Shown: piece after piece, positions 34,926-46,361 of the stretch | How positions within the stretch are numbered: the stretch's first letter is position 1 | Layout of the letters: each line of letters opens with the position of its first letter | Origin: Geosiphon pyriformis | Taxonomy: Eukaryota; Glomeromycota; Glomeromycetes; Archaeosporales; Geosiphonaceae | DNA length: 64,000 nt | Direction: 5' to 3' | NCBI GenBank assembly: GCA_016748015.1 | Contig: JAAOMT010000083.1 | Span: 4,765-68,764, forward strand | Translations under genes and position numbers: made by a program | The notes under the pieces: generated by a model | The model's database searches: none | Told to the model about the DNA's origin: nothing | What the model saw: the letters and a program-made list of their open reading frames with translations, nothing else

Positions 34926-36408
34926 TAAAAGATTTTTTTACTCAAAAAAACATATTCCCAATCACTTATTTTTATTTGCATAGATAACATAATATTTAAA
35001 TTTAGTATTTAATAATGACATTATATAAATTGTACACTTATCAATTTTTGAGGGTATTTTACAATTTAGAATTCAGTTTTTGATGGACTTTTAAGATTTT
35101 CAACTTTAATCAAATCAAATACCTTTTATCCCTCGATTTTATGATTTACAATGCAAATTTCAAAACCAAAGAAAAAATAAGAATGATATAAATATTCAAA
35201 TATTTTTAGGGAAAACCAAAGATATATTTTTTAACTTAATAAAAATAAAAAACTTTTACTCAAATATAATTTAAGAACAAGTATAAGTCTGCATATGTTT
35301 TTTTAATAAATATACTTGAAAATTAATAAAAAGCTAAATATCAGATGTTTTTTGATAAATGTAATTTTTGACAAAATCACTAAACATAAAAATCTCCAAT
35401 AAATTGTTTCGCTTGGAAGATTAATAAATTTTAATATTAAAAAACAGGATTTAAAACGCAAATTAAAAACTATTAGATAGATCTGTTTAAATTTTTTATT
35501 ATTTTTAAAGAAATTACAAGAAATAAGTTTCATACATGCAAAATGCTATAAGCTATTACGGAAAGTCACATTCTAATAATCAATATTTAAGCTTTAAAAT
35601 TATCAATCATAAAATTAAGCAAATAGGAATTACTAAAATAGAAAATCTTTGTTGAATTGAAAAGTTATTACAATGGTTAAAAAGTAAGGCTATAGAAAAA
35701 AATAAAAAAAATTTCATTTAAAGATAATCTTCATTTTATGTTTATACATACATATTTAATAATATTTTTGCCTAAACTTGACACAAATGTTTAAATAAAA
35801 ATGATTTTCAAGTTCATAATACATTATAATGTTAAACTTAAGTTACCCAAACTTTATTGATTTTTTTTTGAGAAATCAAGCCTTTATTTCAGATATTGAA
35901 TTTTAAATTTACAATGAAATCCAAAAAATTATTGATTAAGCTATCAATAAATTTTTGAATTTGTTTTTGATTCTGAAAATAAAAATATTGATATCATTAT
36001 CGTTCAACCAATTAATCTATTGGTTTTTTAGCTAAATTAATAAGCACTGGTTCAAATAATTTGTTAAGATAATATATTTATTTAATATTATTTTAGAAAT
36101 ATTATATAGTATTAATAAAATATTGTTAATAAATATATCTAAATGATATAATATTATATATATATTTTTATATTTTTTATATATATTTTTTTATAAATAT
36201 TAATATTTTAAAATAAATTCAAAATATATTAAAATATTATAAATCTAATTATATTTATAAATTAATTTAATTATTTAATATCAATTTAACTATGATTAAT
36301 GTATGATTGCATAATATATCATCATAATAATATAATATCTTATGCATCAAATTATTTTTATTATATATATTATATTTTTTAATATTTTGTATCTTTTAAT
36401 TTTCAAAT
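34926..36408. other. AT-rich intergenic stretch
   Basis: No gene is visible. The last 350 bp (36050-36400) are almost pure A and T with TATATA runs and lie against the start of the Plavaka-like relic, where the element's end would be expected. No clear terminal repeat could be picked out. Confidence 0.55.
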
Positions 36409-39400
36409 ATGACTTTAAAAAAGTGTTTTTGTGCAAAAGACCGAGGAAAAAAAGTTGATATTCGAAAATGGTGAAAACATAACAAACAAATGCTTTCTGA
36501 ACAATTTTCATGAAGTGCGACTGAATTATATACAACAACTTCATCATATTCAACAAAAACAAAATACAATACCAGTATTAAAGATTCGACTCCAATAATT
36601 AATGAAACTCCAATAATCAATGAAAAATTAATTAAAGATAATACAGAAATATTGATGAACATAATATTGAATCCAATATAATAGAAATAGATAATAAAAT
36701 TTTAAATTATATAATATTATTTCTAAAATTAATATTAATTTGTAAAAAATTGAATTTAGATCCAAATCGAAAAATGTTACCACAAATTTCATCGAAAATG
36801 AAATATAAAAGACAACAACAACTATTGCCTGCTGAAGAATTAAACATATTTGCCAATAATATATTACCTAATTCAATAGAATCTGATAAACAATTTGGAA
36901 TTATTGAAGATTCATTAATCCTTTTGGATAATAATAATGATTATGATAAGTTTATCAATGAATTAGCAACTTCTATTTCTAATATTCCATTACAATCATT
37001 AGAACCAATTGGAAATCTTAAACAACCAATATTATTTATTGTACCTATTCATATACAATGGACAATTTTATTTATTTATTTATTTCAATCAGCATATCAT
37101 CTTTTATCAACAAGTATTGCAATTCTAATTAAATTTATTTGGACTTTTTTATTATTTTTAGGACAAACAACAATACCAAAAAGTTTATATTTAAATCGTC
37201 AAATCCTTGGAATAACTGACAATATTAAAAAATATATTTGTTTATCATGTTATTAATTATACAATTTGGATCAATATGCCAGTAAAAATTAGCAATATTA
37301 ATGTACCAAGAACAATTGTGAACATAATTTCAAGAAAATAATTTTAACATCTAAAAGAAAATATTTTTATAAAGTATGTATTATTATGTTTTATTTATTT
37401 ATTTTAATTATTTACTATTTATTTTATTTTATTTTTTATTTATTTATATTTAATTTTTAATTTAAATTTTATTATAGCCAATTAAAAAATTTTCATATTC
37501 TTCAATTATTCAACAAATTGGAAAATTTCTTAATCAACCAAATGTTGAAACAATAATAAATCATTAAACAATACATTAAAATATTCCAAATAATATTTTT
37601 TCAGATATTTATAATAGTCAAATTGAGAAAACATTTAAAGATCAAAATAATAACCAATTTTTTAATATTAATACTATTAAAAAACAACTTGAATTGGCTT
37701 TAAATATAGATTGGTTTGAATCTACTAAACATATAATTTATTCAGTTGGAGCTATTTATCTTACAATTCTCAATTTTCCAGGACATTTATGCTTCAAAAT
37801 ACTCTATTAGTTAGCATTATTTCTGGTCCACAAAACCATCAGTTGAAAAAATTCAAGGATATTTAATTCTAATAGTTAATGAATTATTACAATTATGAAT
37901 AGGACAAATATTTTTAACTCCTTAATATTCAATTAGAAAAAAATTTCAAGCTACTTTAATTTTAATATTATATGATATATCAACAACTCGAAAGATAAGT
38001 ATTTGTCTTGTATAATCATTTTTAAATTAATTTATTAATTATCTTATGATTAGATTTGTAGTTTTTTAGGACATTCATCACATTATGTTTTTAATAAATA
38101 TAAAAAAACATTTAATTCATTTAGTAATAATAAAAATACAAAAATTGATTATTCTGACTTTAAAAAATATCCATTAAAAGATTCTAATATTTAATAACAT
38201 TCCGTATAAGATTGGCTAATAGGCTTAAAAAAAATACATCAACAAATTGAAAAAACATTTAGAGTATATTAAACACTATTTCTTTAACTTCTATATATAA
38301 ATATTTAATAATTTACTATTATTGATTTTATATATAATATTTTTTTGGGTATTAAACAATGAATGTTAACTAAATAGATAAGTAAATCTAATTTAATAAT
38401 TGGAAAATCACAGCTTTAAAATATATAAAATATTATTAATAATATATTTTTACTATTTTAATATTAGTTATATACTATTTAGACTTTTTTTAGTTAATTG
38501 CAGATTAATAAAAAATGTGGATTTTAATTTATTTAACATTTATATTTCATGAATATTTGGATGATAATTAACAACTAAATTGGCAAAACTTTGTTAATTT
38601 AATATTATTTTAAAGCCAAAGAATATTAATAATTAAAAAGTTCAACTTGGTTATAAGCTAATAATTAAGTTTCTTAAGTTAACTAAAAGTCTTTATAGTA
38701 AGCAATTTATTACTCTGAATATGTATATATTTACTTCAAAAAAATTTTGATTATGGTCTATTTTATGTATATTGATATTTTGCTTATAAATAAATGAATA
38801 AGTAAATATTTGTTTTATTTGTTTTTAATATAATAACTTAATAAAAATAAAATTATAAAATTATAAAAATTATTAACTATATCAATATCAAATTATTCTA
38901 TTGAATTAAAGTTATAAATTAAATTAATTAACAAATTTAAGTACAACAAATTAGCACAAAAAGTAGTATCAACTTTTTTAAAATTAATTATGAAATCTTT
39001 AATATTATTAAAATTATTTAATCTATTAATTAAAGGTACTCTTAGAAAATATTCATTTACAGTTAAACAGGTATTAAAATTCCAAAATTTGGCTTTGCAA
39101 AATTTAATAACTCAAATTACTGAAACTGAATGAATACTTAGAGAACTCAAAAAACTATTTCGAGAATTAACATTAGATAAACATACTCTTTAAATACTTA
39201 TACAATATTATTAAAACCTTTATCTAACTTTAATATTTAAAAATACAAGATTTTAACCAACTACAATTCAAGTTACTTCTTAAATTATTCGAGCTTTAAT
39301 ATTTACAATTGGTAATAAAATATTTGGATCTTTAATAAACTAATTTGATCTTAATGCCTATATTGTGGCATAATTTCCAGATAACTAACAAAGAAGACAT

Positions 39401-39755
39401 TACTAGCCAGAAATTATTTGGTATTATTTAAAATATTTCTTGAAAATACCAAATAATAACAGCAATTCTTATCAAATAGAACATTTATTTTGTTATATTA
39501 ATTAGTATAAGCCAAATAAATTTCGAAATCACTTTTATGTCTATAAAAATTATTATGTTGTTTCGACTTTGGCATATTTAGGAATGATAAATGCTAAATT
39601 ATAGAGTAAAAGTTTTTATCTAAAAGACTATTATTCAATAATTCCAGTCCAAAAAATTATGAATTGGTTTATTAAGACAAAATATACATGACAAGGAGCA
39701 GAAAAAATAATTGTTGTAATTCCATTAAATTCAAATTAGGAATTTAATTATATGT
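36409..39755 (+). mobile_element. Decayed Plavaka/CACTA (KDZ-like) transposon
   Basis: A transposase frame can be followed over 3.3 kb. The N-terminal part has a CFCAKDRGKK-type cysteine motif and RKW. Next is a 168-codon open piece (36750-37256) with LLPAEELNIFANNILP and a hydrophobic stretch. A probable intron at about 37374-37477 precedes PIKKFSYSSIIQQIGKFLNQ. The core contains YSVGAIYLTILNFPG (about 37741-37785) and GFLGHSSHYVFNK (about 38059-38100), both typical of Plavaka-type tnp2 transposases. The C-terminal part holds EHLFCYIN and YSIIPVQKI (39480-39660). Stops occur throughout, mainly TAA, TAG and TGA at former Gln, Arg or Trp positions, with few indels. Terminal CACTA-like inverted repeats were not located. 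The family call is from recalled motif order and needs a search. Confidence 0.8.
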
Positions 39756-40044
39756 AAAAAAACAGAAATACACTTATAAAACATTATAAATAAATTGATA
39801 ATTCATTATGCATAATTTAATAGATTATTATGCCGTTTACTTATATATAATATATAATGTAAAATATATACTTGATTTATTCTTTCTTTTTTTGTTTACT
39901 TTCTTTTCACTTTATCTTTGCTTCTTATTATGATATATTTCAAATATGAATAAGAGCAATAAAAGCAGAAAAAAACGCTAAAAGGACTACAAATACAGTA
40001 TATTCAATAACAGACAATGCTCTTACATATCTTAATAGTATTAC

Positions 40045-41190
40045 TAATGTATTTCTGATTTTTTCGATAATAATCTGATAATAAGTCAAGAAATTAAAGA
40101 TATAAAAACAAGTTAAGAAAAGTATTTTTCCGATTCAGTGGCTGCATTTAACAGAGCAAATGTTTATATTCAAGACCAATTTTAAAATATTATTCAAGTA
40201 TTAAATAATCATAATAAATTCTTTGAAGTAACAAGTTGCCAATTCGACCAAATAATAAGAAAAGTTAATAAAATAATTATTCATAAAGTTACTAGAAAAA
40301 TTTTTGGAACTATTGTTAATAATGTGATCAAAAAAATTGAAAGAATATAAAAAATATTATCAATATTGTAGTTACAAAAACTATTAAAAAAGCAACAAAA
40401 AACACATCCAATAAGAATACTTCGACAGATGAAACCAAGAATTATAATAATGATGATAATAAAAAAGTTACAAATTGTGTGGATGATAGTAGAGCAACCA
40501 AATATATTAAGAGCAAATCTTCAAAGAAATCCCATTTTTTTTCAATTTTATAAAAAAAAATTCATATTAAAGTTGGTCAACATCTTGATTTAGTTAAGAG
40601 GTATAAAAAAAATACTCTAAATATTAAAAAAAATGTTAATTGAGATTATGTTTACAACTTAAATAAAACACTTATAACAACTTGTAATAAAGATATTACT
40701 AAAGCATATGTCAAGTTTTTTTAAGCAGAGCTAAAAAAAATCCAAATATTGGTAAGTGCTTGTTAATATGTTTTTTTGTTTTTTTAAACTTTTTTTTTAT
40801 TCTTTAGCCGAAGAAAAAAATAAATTACATTAATTATTCACAAAACTTGTATTTTATATATATATTATTTATAAAAAATTAATTTCAAATAACTGCAGAC
40901 TCCAAAAAAACAACATTCAAGATTATTGCTCTTTGTTGTAATTAGTACTATTACAAAATATTTAATTTTTTTGGTAATTTTTTTTATTCTATTAATAACC
41001 AACTTATATAATTTTAAAAGTTAAATGCTTAGATCAAAAAAGCAGTTGAACTTATTTTTTCATATCTTTACAAAGAAGTTGCTATTTTTTTCAAATTCGA
41101 ATATATCTCTCTTGAACTTAGTGAAGAAAAATTCAAATGCACAGACAAAAAACATGAATATTTGTTTATTAACTACTATTTAAATTAGAA
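40045..41190 (+). pseudogene. Unidentified decayed frame downstream of the Plavaka relic
   Basis: From about 40045 a frame can be read through TAA/TAG codons for some 235 codons, with one shift near 40350: SDFFDNNLIISQEIKDIK, then SDSVAAFNRANVYIQDQF, RKVTRKIFGTIVNNVIKKIE, a Lys/Asn/Asp/Ser-rich linker, HIKVGQHLDLVKRYKKN and ITKAYVKFF. A second coding-like piece follows at about 41030-41190 (VELIFSYLYKEVAIFFKFEY, then EEKFKCTDKKHE), probably a later exon. The content is helical and basic. I do not recognise the family. It may be a second gene of the upstream transposon or a separate element. Nonsense codons at probable Gln positions match the decay pattern of the transposase. Confidence 0.55.
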
Positions 41191-43044
41191 AAGATAATAT
41201 TATTGTTTTATTATAGTTTTATTTATTTTTTTTGTGTATTTATTAATATTTTTTCTTAGATTAAGCATATTATTAATCAAATAGATTAAGCAATCTAAAT
41301 AAATTTTTATTATAACAAAACAGATAAAAAAAAGTAGATGTATTTAATTTGATTAACACATTTCTGTTTAGTTATTTGATAAGTATTATAAAACTCTTAA
41401 AATGCTGAAATACAAGACCAAAAATCTGATTTATTAGACTATTTATGATAAGTGTAAATGTATTTAATACTATATATATTTTTAGAATTCTAATAAGCTG
41501 ATTATTAAACTTTATTCAAATAATAATTAAAATAAGTCGAAAAGAATAAGTAAGTAAAATTATATTTGTAATTTTATATATTAGTTATATATTTTATAAT
41601 AACAAAATTTTATTTGAATAAATTAGTATTGTTCAAAGTTTAGTAATTAAAATAAAGTAAGTTTTACAAAAGACAATTAAAGTAAAAAAAAAATTAGTGT
41701 TAAGTTATTATATATAAAATGAGATTGGATTTTAAAATCTTGTTACTTTAATATAATTCCTTGTTAAAATACAAGCTATTATTTAATATCTATTCTAAAT
41801 ATCTATATAATATTTATTATATATTTTTAATTCTATAGCTTGTAATAACAATGTAAATTAATAAAAATATATATCAAATTACATTAATAATATATTATAA
41901 ATACTAAATAAATTAACAAAATATTATTTTTATTACTTTAATAAAACTATATTTTATAATATATTATAAATATATTATTTTTTTAATTTATTTATTATAT
42001 ATTGAAAAAGCAAAGTTATTTCTTTATTATTATATAATATTAATTTATTAAAGTTATATTAATATTACAATTATAATATAAAACAAAATTTGCAAATGTA
42101 CTATTAAATACAATATTTTAGAATTACATATACATATTTTTAATATATTTACTTGAAAAAACATTAAAATTACTCAATTTTTTAACTGGTAATATTTTTT
42201 TGCTTTTTGTTAATATTTATAAAAAATATTTAAAAGCTAATAAGATAACAATTTTTAAGAACAGTTTGTATATTGTTTATAGTATTTTTAATGTTATTGG
42301 CTGTACTTGCTAAAAATTTAGATTTGATTTTGGTATTATTAATAACATAATTAAAAATATTAATTAAGATCAAATTTTTTTAGTTTAATATTTCAATTTG
42401 AATATAACTTTTAGTTTTACAAATAAATTAATATTTTATTTGTATTTATATTTTATATTATTATTTGTTTATAGCGATTTAAAAGCACTTATATAATTAT
42501 AAATATTTTAATATAATGTATTTATATTATGATAAATCAAATTTCAAATTATACTTTTATGTATATAATAAATTTTAATGTTTACAAAAAAATATTGGAT
42601 TAATTTTTTACTTGGTAAAAGTTTTTATTAAAGATATGTGTTTTAATATTTTGTGTATTATAATTAATATTATTCTGTATATTTGATATTATAATATATA
42701 CTGCTTTATACAAAAATATTATTTTAGAGATTGAAATTATAAAACTTTATTTGCATTTAGTAATACTAAAAATTCTATTTGTTTAATTGTCATATTTGTA
42801 TGTTATTTAGAAATTGCTTATTGTAACAAAAAATAATTAGTTAGATCTAAATTTAATATAATTATAAAGAAGAAGTGTTTAATTTATAGTAATAAGTCTG
42901 TATTTTTAATTATTAATAGTATATTAATATTGCTCTTACATAGTGTAGTAAAGTTGTTTGGTATTGCTAAAATGCTCAATATTTTTCATGATTTATGTAA
43001 GATTTATACATTTTTTTTGGTATAAAATATTATATCTTAATTAA
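41191..43044. other. AT desert
   Basis: About 1.85 kb of almost pure A and T with no frame above about 50 codons and no recognisable element. Nothing can be supported here. Confidence 0.6.
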
Positions 43045-43180
43045 TATAAATGTATAGTGTAGTTTTGATTAGCCTAAATAACTGATTACATATAGAAAGC
43101 ATGTAATTTACGTTTAGTTTAAACCACTTAACTTGGTGTATAATACTAGCTAGCTTTAGATCTTACTTATTAAAAAATAA
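43045..43180. repeat. Diverged copy of LINE-associated sequence
   Basis: This segment aligns by eye with 62249-62365, which follows the LINE ORF1 relic. Shared order: GTATAGT or AGTATAG, TAGCCTAAA, then GATTACATATAGAAAGCATG against GGTTACATGTAAAAAGTGCA, then TTAGTTTAAACCACTTAACT against TTAGTTTAAAACACTTAATT, and ACTAGCTAG against ACTAGATAG. It suggests that an older copy of the same element once lay upstream at about 42-43 kb. Confidence 0.65.
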
Positions 43181-44871
43181 TAATAAAAAATTATAATTTA
43201 TTTAAAAAATCTTTGATAACTAATACATATTTTTTAAATATTACCCAAATTAAAAATGTTTGAAAAAAAAAACTATTTTCAAATTTTAGAGTATTAGCTC
43301 AACTTTAGAGTTAAATATAAAAAAAAAACTAATCTTGTTTTTAAAACTGGTAATAATTAACTAAATTATAAAATCAAAAAAAATTTAGTAAATGAATTTT
43401 TGTTGTTCTTATTTATAACCAAAATGAAAATTAAATATTATAATTAGTATTAATAATAAAAAATGAATAAGAATTTTAACAAAAAAGAAATTTAAAGTTT
43501 TATTTTCCAGAAAAAAAAGATTGTTTCTTTGCTGTTTTGGCATTTGAACAGCAGTAAGAAAAAAAACTGAAACTTTATTATTAATTTGCTATTAAAGACC
43601 TTTGAGTTTTTCAAGAAAGCAATAACAACACGAAAACTAATTCTAATATGTCATTTTGAAAGAAATTTAACTATAAAAACTTTCAGTCAAAAACAATTTT
43701 TTTGTGTAAACTGAATAAATTTTGCCACTTATTATTGATAAAACTTATTGTTTAGCAATATATTTTTCGTATTAGTAATTTTTTTTACAAAATAATAAAA
43801 TTATGAAAATAAATGCTAAATTTCTAATACATAAGAAATTTACTTCTTTTATTTATAACGCATTTTTTACTAAAGTTGTTCAAAAATTAATAATTAAAAT
43901 ATTTGATTTTTTTATTGAATAAAATATAATATATCATATTTTTAATAATAAATAATATTTGATGTGTGGGTTTTTTTCTAATTAAATTGTTTATTAAATC
44001 TACAATTTTATAGTTGTAATGAGAATTTTTTTGTTGTATAAAACTTGTTAAAAAATCTCAATAATCAAATCAAACCTTTTTTAATTTTGAACTTTTTTTA
44101 CTAATTGACTTATATCTTTATGTTTATTCTTTTTTTTTATAGATGAATTTGGTTTTTAACATATGTTATTATATCAAAATTAAATTTTATACTTTTAAAC
44201 ATTAAAGTATCTTTAAAATTTATTGTAGAAGATTAAAATAAATAATTGAATTTCAGGTATAAACATTTGTATTATTTTAAACAATGAATATAAATTCCAA
44301 AAGCATTTAATCGCATTTTTGACTTATTAATAAATTAATTATAAATTATCAAAAATATATTATTCATTTATTATTAAGTTTGAATCAAGAAAATCTTTTT
44401 CAAATGCAAACTGAATATTCTAAAGGAAACAGTGTAAAATATAAGGTTAAATAAGAAAAACTAGGTATTTCGAGCTTACTGAGAAATATCTCGATTTTAA
44501 AAATATTAATTAGAAGAATCTATTTATTAAAAAGTAAGTGTCTGGGCATCCATTTATAAAAGTATATATTTTTATTTTATTGCTAGTAAAAAAAAAGCAT
44601 CATCTAAAATTATAATTTTAAAGTTGTATTTCTAATTCCATTCAGCTAAAGAGCGTTTTATGGTTTTAGCCTGTAATAAAGACCTAAACTTTAGAGATTA
44701 CTTTTATTATAAGTTCTAAAGTTTTTTTGATGTTTAAATAATTTAAATGATATTCTTTCAACATTATTGTGAAGTTCATAATAATAGGCTATAGAATATT
44801 CTGCCAATGAAAATTAATAAGATTGGTAGTAGTCTTCAGAATATGCATAATCAAATTAGACAAAAGCGAAT
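43181..44871. other. AT-rich intergenic stretch
   Basis: No gene is visible. The final 200 bp before 44872 are less AT-rich and should include the 3' untranslated region of the minus-strand BTB-TLDc gene. Confidence 0.6.
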
Positions 44872-46361
44872 TTATCTTTTTATAATTTGAAAAACTTCAT
44901 ACTCCTCGAAAAGGAAATTCACCCGTCCCTTTTCTGATCCAGGCATTATAGCATGCTCATATTCTGTTGTCTTTTGACAATAGCAGCCTGGACTATTTTT
45001 AAAATCATCGCTACACACACGAATATCGGCATTAAATTGGGGTCCATGATTTGGCTCACCATAAGGTCCATATATGCCAACAAATTTGCTAAGCTTAGAA
45101 TTTCCAGCTTTGCCATCTCCAAGGGAAAAAATAAAAATTCCTCTTCCATTTATATTTTCTCCCCGAGTGCCAAGACTGTGGGTTATAGCCGCCAATTATC
45201 TGACCAGTTCCTTTCACTTTTATTACGCTTACTGTTGCTCCTTTATCATCACATAATCGATGAAAATCGGCTGGAGTGAATCCGTCTCGACTGCCTCGAA
45301 GTAACAATTGGAAATCATTTCTAAGTTGATCTTCGAAAGGAGTATTTTCGTCTTTGCCTTCAATCCAATGATCAAGTTGTTTTATATTATGCAATCGAAG
45401 AAGCTTTGAATTGAGATTTGATCGTAATGGCTGAGCATCTACAGACTTTTGATGACTACCCGGTACGAGATAATGATGTAAAAGATCTTCATATAAAGTT
45501 CCAGGTAAGATTCTCGCAAATGGTTTTACTTTGTGATAGAAGTCAACTGAAGATATGTTAAAGAACCGGATTAAAGGTAAAAGTCTTTCAATAGATTCCT
45601 TAAAGGCGTTAAAGTTTTCATCTGTCCAGTAAAGAACGTTCTTCGTCTGAATATTGTTCTCTAATTTAGCAACTCCCCATTCTATAATTTTTTGCCATAT
45701 TTCAGATTCTTCTATATTTAGATCATCTCGGGTTAAAACTGAGGAAAGAACATTTTCACTAAGCGAGGTGAAATCTTGCGAGTTGAAGACTATAGCTGGA
45801 TTGTTAGCAGCTATTTCGGCGCAGAAATTTTGTAAATTTTTGAAAGAATCATGCTTAAATGAAGTTCTCTGCAATGTGGCGAAATTTTCTTCTAGCTCTT
45901 TTGCATGGTGTTCAATCAAATAGTCTTCAAGGTGATCAATAAATTTTACTAGAATAAGCTCATCAGCGATAACAAGCAATTCTAAAATGGTAGGTACTCC
46001 ATATTTATCAAGAGAAATCTCGCCATTATAAATATATCTGTATAGGAAAAAAAACATATAAATCATATTGGCCAAAATACTTTAAAGCAAATGAAAGCCC
46101 TTACCTGAGAATTATTTCAAAAATATTAGGAGAGATATTAGGTTTAGCGAAGATAATGGTATTATTTTCCCTTTTGATCCAATTGCCAGAGAGTGCTACA
46201 GCAAAATAGGGTGATCTTGCTGCTAAAATTTGCGAATGAGCTTGAAAAGTTCTAATATTAGGCGCTTCGCCAACTATAATTCTAACATCAGAGAACTTCT
46301 GACTGTCAAATAGATTCCCGAAATCATTGGATAAAGCGTGAAAGTGTTGTTGGGGTGACAT
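44872..46361 (-). pseudogene. BTB-BACK-TLDc gene with a +1 frameshift
   Basis: The ATG is at 46361; exon 1 is 46361-46105, the 67-nt GT-AG intron is 46104-46038, and exon 2 starts at 46037. Exon 1 encodes the BTB domain (HFHALSNDFGNLFDSQKFSD, AHSQILAARSPYFAVALSG). The BACK-like region follows (FATLQRTSFKHDSFKNLQ, LTRDDLNIEESEIWQKIIEWG). Then comes the start of TLDc (GFTPADFHRLCDDKGATVSV, GQIIGGYNP). BTB proteins of this type are substrate adaptors for cullin-3 ubiquitin ligases. Between about 45195 and 45140 the TLDc reading moves by +1: frame one ends at 45095 after nonsense residues, while the other frame supplies IFIFSLGDGKAGNSKLSKF and the true C terminus EEYEVFQIIKR, ending at 44872. One extra base would explain it. 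No intron fits. It could be a real lesion, a young pseudogene or a sequencing error; without correction the protein is about 410 residues. Confidence 0.8.

Noticed and set aside
36347-36662. Minus-strand frames opposite the start of the Plavaka relic
   Set aside because: The plus strand carries the cysteine motif and Arg-Lys-Trp segment expected for the transposase N terminus, so the minus frames are shadows.
36409-41190. A genetic code in which TAA and TAG mean Gln
   Set aside because: The intact host genes in the same window (methyltransferase, lipase-like, Sel1-kinase) end at TGA or TAA exactly where the families end, and they use CAA for Gln. Only transposon relics carry internal stops.
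45654-45923. 89-codon plus-strand frame
   Set aside because: Antisense to the BACK region of the BTB-TLDc gene.
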